Origin: Trichoplusia ni
Lineage: Eukaryota > Arthropoda > Insecta > Lepidoptera > Noctuidae
Direction: 5' to 3'
Assembly: GCF_003590095.1 (NCBI RefSeq)
Contig: NC_039478.1
Coordinates: forward strand, 6,014,001 to 6,078,000
Length of the DNA stretch: 64,000 bases
In this document: positions 61,701-64,000 of the stretch, one piece after another
Layout of the letters: each line of letters starts with the position of its first letter
Position numbering within the stretch: position 1 is the stretch's first letter
Translations under genes and position numbers: made by a program
The notes under the pieces: model-generated
What the model was told of the DNA's origin: nothing
What the model saw: the letters and a program-made list of their open reading frames with translations, nothing else
Databases searched by the model: none

Positions 61701-64000
61701 TAGGCGTTCTACCCGGGTAGTCTACTCGAGACTGGACACGACATCTTGTTCTTCTGGGTCGCTAGGATGGTGTTCTTTGGACAGCGGCTAATGGGGAAAC
61801 TTCCATTCAAGTGAGTCAAAACCATCAGTAAATATTGTTTTTGTACTCCACAATTCGATCACATAGAAGTGCTACTATGTACCTACATGAGAGCGCAACA
61901 TAACGGCTAACAGTCATTTGACATTGCCAGCCATTGCTTCCAGTTGGCTTTAATGATATGTTTTACCATAGTCTGCAAAATAAGTTGCATCTAGTCTCTT
62001 GCGCAGTTTCATATTTTACCAACATTTAATTACATGTGCTCAATTTCGTTCATTGAAATAAGATAGGCATATGTCCAGCAGTGGACTGAGGCGGGGACAA
62101 TGATTATGAAATAGTATTTTTTTTTTAATGCAACGTGACTTCTTTACTTGAAATCCACCTTGTTTTATTTTTGTCTTATTTTAAAGTGTTTATTTAAATA
62201 CTTCACTATCCTCGCAGGGAAATATACCTTCACCCGATGGTCCGCGACGCTCACGGTCGCAAGATGTCCAAATCCCTCGGCAACGTCATCGACCCCGTAG
62301 ATGTGGTGAAGGGTGTGACCCTGGAACAGCTCCATGCACAGCTAGCTGACTCCAACCTCGACCCTAAGGAGATCGAGAAAGCAAAGCAGGGACAGAAGCA
62401 AGACTACCCTAACGGCATTCCGGAATGTGGAACTGATGCGCTCAGGTGACTATAAACTCATCATGTTTCTGTAGAACAACTTCTTTCAAGAATAGTGTGA
62501 CCAATTCAAAAGGATAATTGGGCTTACAATTTTAGCATCTATTTTCTTTATAGGGGTGCATTTTTCTTTTTATTGAACCGCAAATTTAACCTGCTTTTTC
62601 TAGAAACTTAAAGAATTCAAATATTTGGCCTATACGTGCTTTTCTCAACTATTGTTTTAAGTGAAAGGGCTGGCCTTGCACAAAAGAAACTGAAATTTCC
62701 AAAGTCGACAAGTGTCTAACTTAACTTGACGACTATATTTTTTCATATATCCTCATTCACTTGACTTATTTCCCGAATGTATTCAGGTTCGCCCTGTGCG
62801 CGATGACGCAAGGCCGCGACCTGAACCTGGACATCCTGCGCGTGCAGGGCTACCGGTTCTTCTGCAACAAGCTCTGGAACGCCACCAAGTTCGCGCTCAT
62901 GTACTTCCCCAAAGACACTGTTTATGAGGTCAGTATTTTTACATCAATAGTGCTACTTACATATAGAGTAATATGTTTGCTAATTGAAAAAAACTTCGCT
63001 ATGTAACTTTATTCCACTTATAGTTTTGATGAAGAGATTTTACTCTTAAATTGTCAGCCTCATCCACGTCCCGACTTCGGATCGCCCGTATTCTATGATA
63101 TACAAGGTTATTTTCCAATAACCAATCCAATGGGTTAAATACTACTTAAATTTTTGGCTTTAAAAATGATCAATCTAGGTCTATTTAATATACTCATACG
63201 TTATTGTATACAACAAAAAAAAATCTGCCACTAAATTTCTTTGTCCATAACAGCCCCACACTCCGTCATCTGTATCCGACTTGTCCGCAATGGATCGTTG
63301 GATGTTGTCCCGGCTGGCGCTCGCCGTCAACAAGGTCAACGCCGGGTTCGCCGCCTACGACTTCCCCTCGGCCACCACACACTGCTACAACCTATGGCTG
63401 TATGACCTCTGCGATGTGTATTTGGTAAGTCAAAAATATACAAGATTTAATACGAAGAATGAAAATATGACTAGCCACGCCCCCACCACTAGTAGTCGCT
63501 TCTTTAAAAGCGAAAAGTATGATTCGAGGTTTCTTTGTATCCGCACAAATATGCTAAAACTAATTTTGACGTGGACTTTCGTTAGGACAAGGGCTATCGT
63601 TGTAATTAAAAACATATAGCTGCTTAAGACTTTTACAAGTAGGTATTTTTGTCCTACTGTTCGACTACTCATCGGATTATGACAACCGATTTTTTTTCCT
63701 GTTTTATCTGCTTGTTTACCGTTACTTTCCCCTCACGTTAAAGGAGCCGCTACTTTCACCTTTTCCATAGCTTAACTTACATTTATCATTATTGCACTAT
63801 ATTTACTTCTATTTTCCAGGAATACCTAAAACCGGTGTTCACGAGCAGCACTGAGAGCGAGAGGGCGGCCGCTCGGCGCACGTTGTACACGACGCTGGAG
63901 TACGGACTCAAGCTGCTGAGCCCCTTCATGCCCTTCGTCACCGAGGAGCTGTTCCAGCGGCTGCCCAGGAAAGACACTAGCTGCCCCTCCATATGTGTGG
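52785..64000 (+). CDS. ValRS: Valyl-tRNA synthetase, cytosolic (3' end outside window)
   Basis: Sixteen exons seen: 52785-52949, 53676-53843, 54367-54500, 54984-55142, 55502-55763, 56062-56192, 56512-56609, 57026-57150, 57872-58017, 58507-58699, 61133-61321, 61704-61810, 62218-62445, 62787-62928, 63254-63424, 63820-64000 (continues). Junctions are GT-AG and in phase; about 866 codons are present of roughly 1050 expected. It charges tRNA-Val with valine using ATP (class I synthetase). Landmarks: lysine-rich N-terminal tail (1-60); HIGH-type HLGH at 138-141; editing-domain ATTRIET at 319-325 and AHDQND at 380-385; WCISRQLWWGHRIP before the large intron; DDVLDTWFSSGL; KMSKS at 641-645; then the start of the anticodon-binding domain (AMDRWMLSRL onward). 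No mitochondrial presequence and no vertebrate-style N-terminal GST domain are visible, which fits the insect cytosolic enzyme. The C-terminal coiled coil lies beyond the window. Confidence 0.97.
53423..53436. repeat. (TG)n microsatellite in ValRS intron 1
   Basis: Seven TG units in the intron between ValRS exons 1 and 2. Confidence 0.8.
54026..54262 (+). mobile_element. SINE-like element, family C, in ValRS intron 2
   Basis: It has a weak tRNA-like B box (TGTTTGATCCCCAC), then AGTCTGGGTGTCTTTG in the same relative place as the core of families A and B, and ends GGGAGTCATTCTTAAAAAAAGG. There is a single copy in the window. The call is based on layout. Confidence 0.6.
56802..56911. mobile_element. 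110-bp MITE in a ValRS intron
   Basis: The ends AATGATGCAGCGGTTTGCTC and (inverted) AATGATACAACGGTTTACTC form about 26-bp terminal inverted repeats at 56802-56827 and 56886-56911. It lies between ValRS exons 7 and 8. The inner sequence CAAGTCGGACACTCCTGATA is common in moth repeats. Confidence 0.72.
57279..57487 (-). mobile_element. Diverged SINE family B in a ValRS intron
   Basis: Reverse-strand, more mutated copy with TGTTGGTCTAGTGATTAG and GGGATCGATTCCC, a shortened core, and the TAGATGGCGTTGGG end of the 29464 subfamily. It lies in the intron between ValRS exons 8 and 9. Confidence 0.78.
59160..60380. mobile_element. Composite repeat-like block in the largest ValRS intron
   Basis: The 2433-bp intron between exons 10 and 11 holds two very GC-rich patches (about 59280-59400 and 60185-60290) in AT-rich sequence. 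It starts AAAAAAACCAACTTCAACC, and near 60363 there is TTTAGTTGGTTTGAG, roughly its inverse. An AAATTGGAGCAGTAGTTCAG phrase near 60036 is typical of moth transposons. Open frames here show no known domain. Inferred to be a mobile element with unclear ends. Confidence 0.45.
61011..61032. repeat. (AAGAAT)n microsatellite in ValRS intron 10
   Basis: Three full AAGAAT units and a partial fourth, about 100 bp before ValRS exon 11. Confidence 0.75.
61420..61515 (-). mobile_element. Internally deleted SINE family B
   Basis: On the - strand a short head (TTTAGTGACCCTGACTGC) is joined directly to the tail (CTCATAATTCAAGCTTTGC). The B box and central core are missing. It lies in the intron between ValRS exons 11 and 12. 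Confidence 0.6.

Overview
This is AT-rich animal nuclear DNA, and almost certainly from a lepidopteran. The supported genes have many short exons with GT-AG introns. The repeats are moth-type: tRNA-headed SINEs, a Helitron-like element ending in CTAG, small foldback/MITE elements, and a 5'-truncated Jockey-like non-LTR fragment. A noctuoid moth is my best guess, by inference from the SINE style only.

Layout: roughly the first 33.6 kb shows no supportable coding gene. It is AT-rich sequence with scattered SINEs, a Helitron-like element, a Jockey fragment, hairpins and a few isolated GC-rich blocks. It could be intergenic or a long intron of a gene outside the window. Three well-supported protein genes follow. 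HPS4, the BLOC-3 subunit, is on the + strand at 33694-41960 with ten coding exons and 848 codons. transformer-2 (tra2) is on the - strand at 52335-47569 with seven constitutive coding exons and 273 codons. Cytosolic valyl-tRNA synthetase is on the + strand from 52785 and runs off the end, with sixteen exons and about 866 codons seen. I rebuilt all exon boundaries by hand from GT/AG sites; reading phase is kept across every junction and the totals are whole codon numbers.

Arrangement: HPS4 and tra2 converge, with tail ends about 5.6 kb apart and repeat-rich sequence between. tra2 and ValRS diverge from a shared 449-bp interval between their start codons, a likely bidirectional promoter. The three genes have unrelated jobs: lysosome-related organelle biogenesis, splicing control and sex determination, and translation.

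The most interesting observation is a GC-rich block inside a tra2 intron (49390-49509, - strand). It has a consensus GTGAGT donor, a TACTAAC branch-point match about 20 bases before a CAG acceptor, a length of exactly 120 nt and an open frame in the right phase. This looks like an alternative cassette exon between the first RS domain and the RNA-binding domain. A second observation is that SINE families with different tRNA-like heads appear to share one central core.
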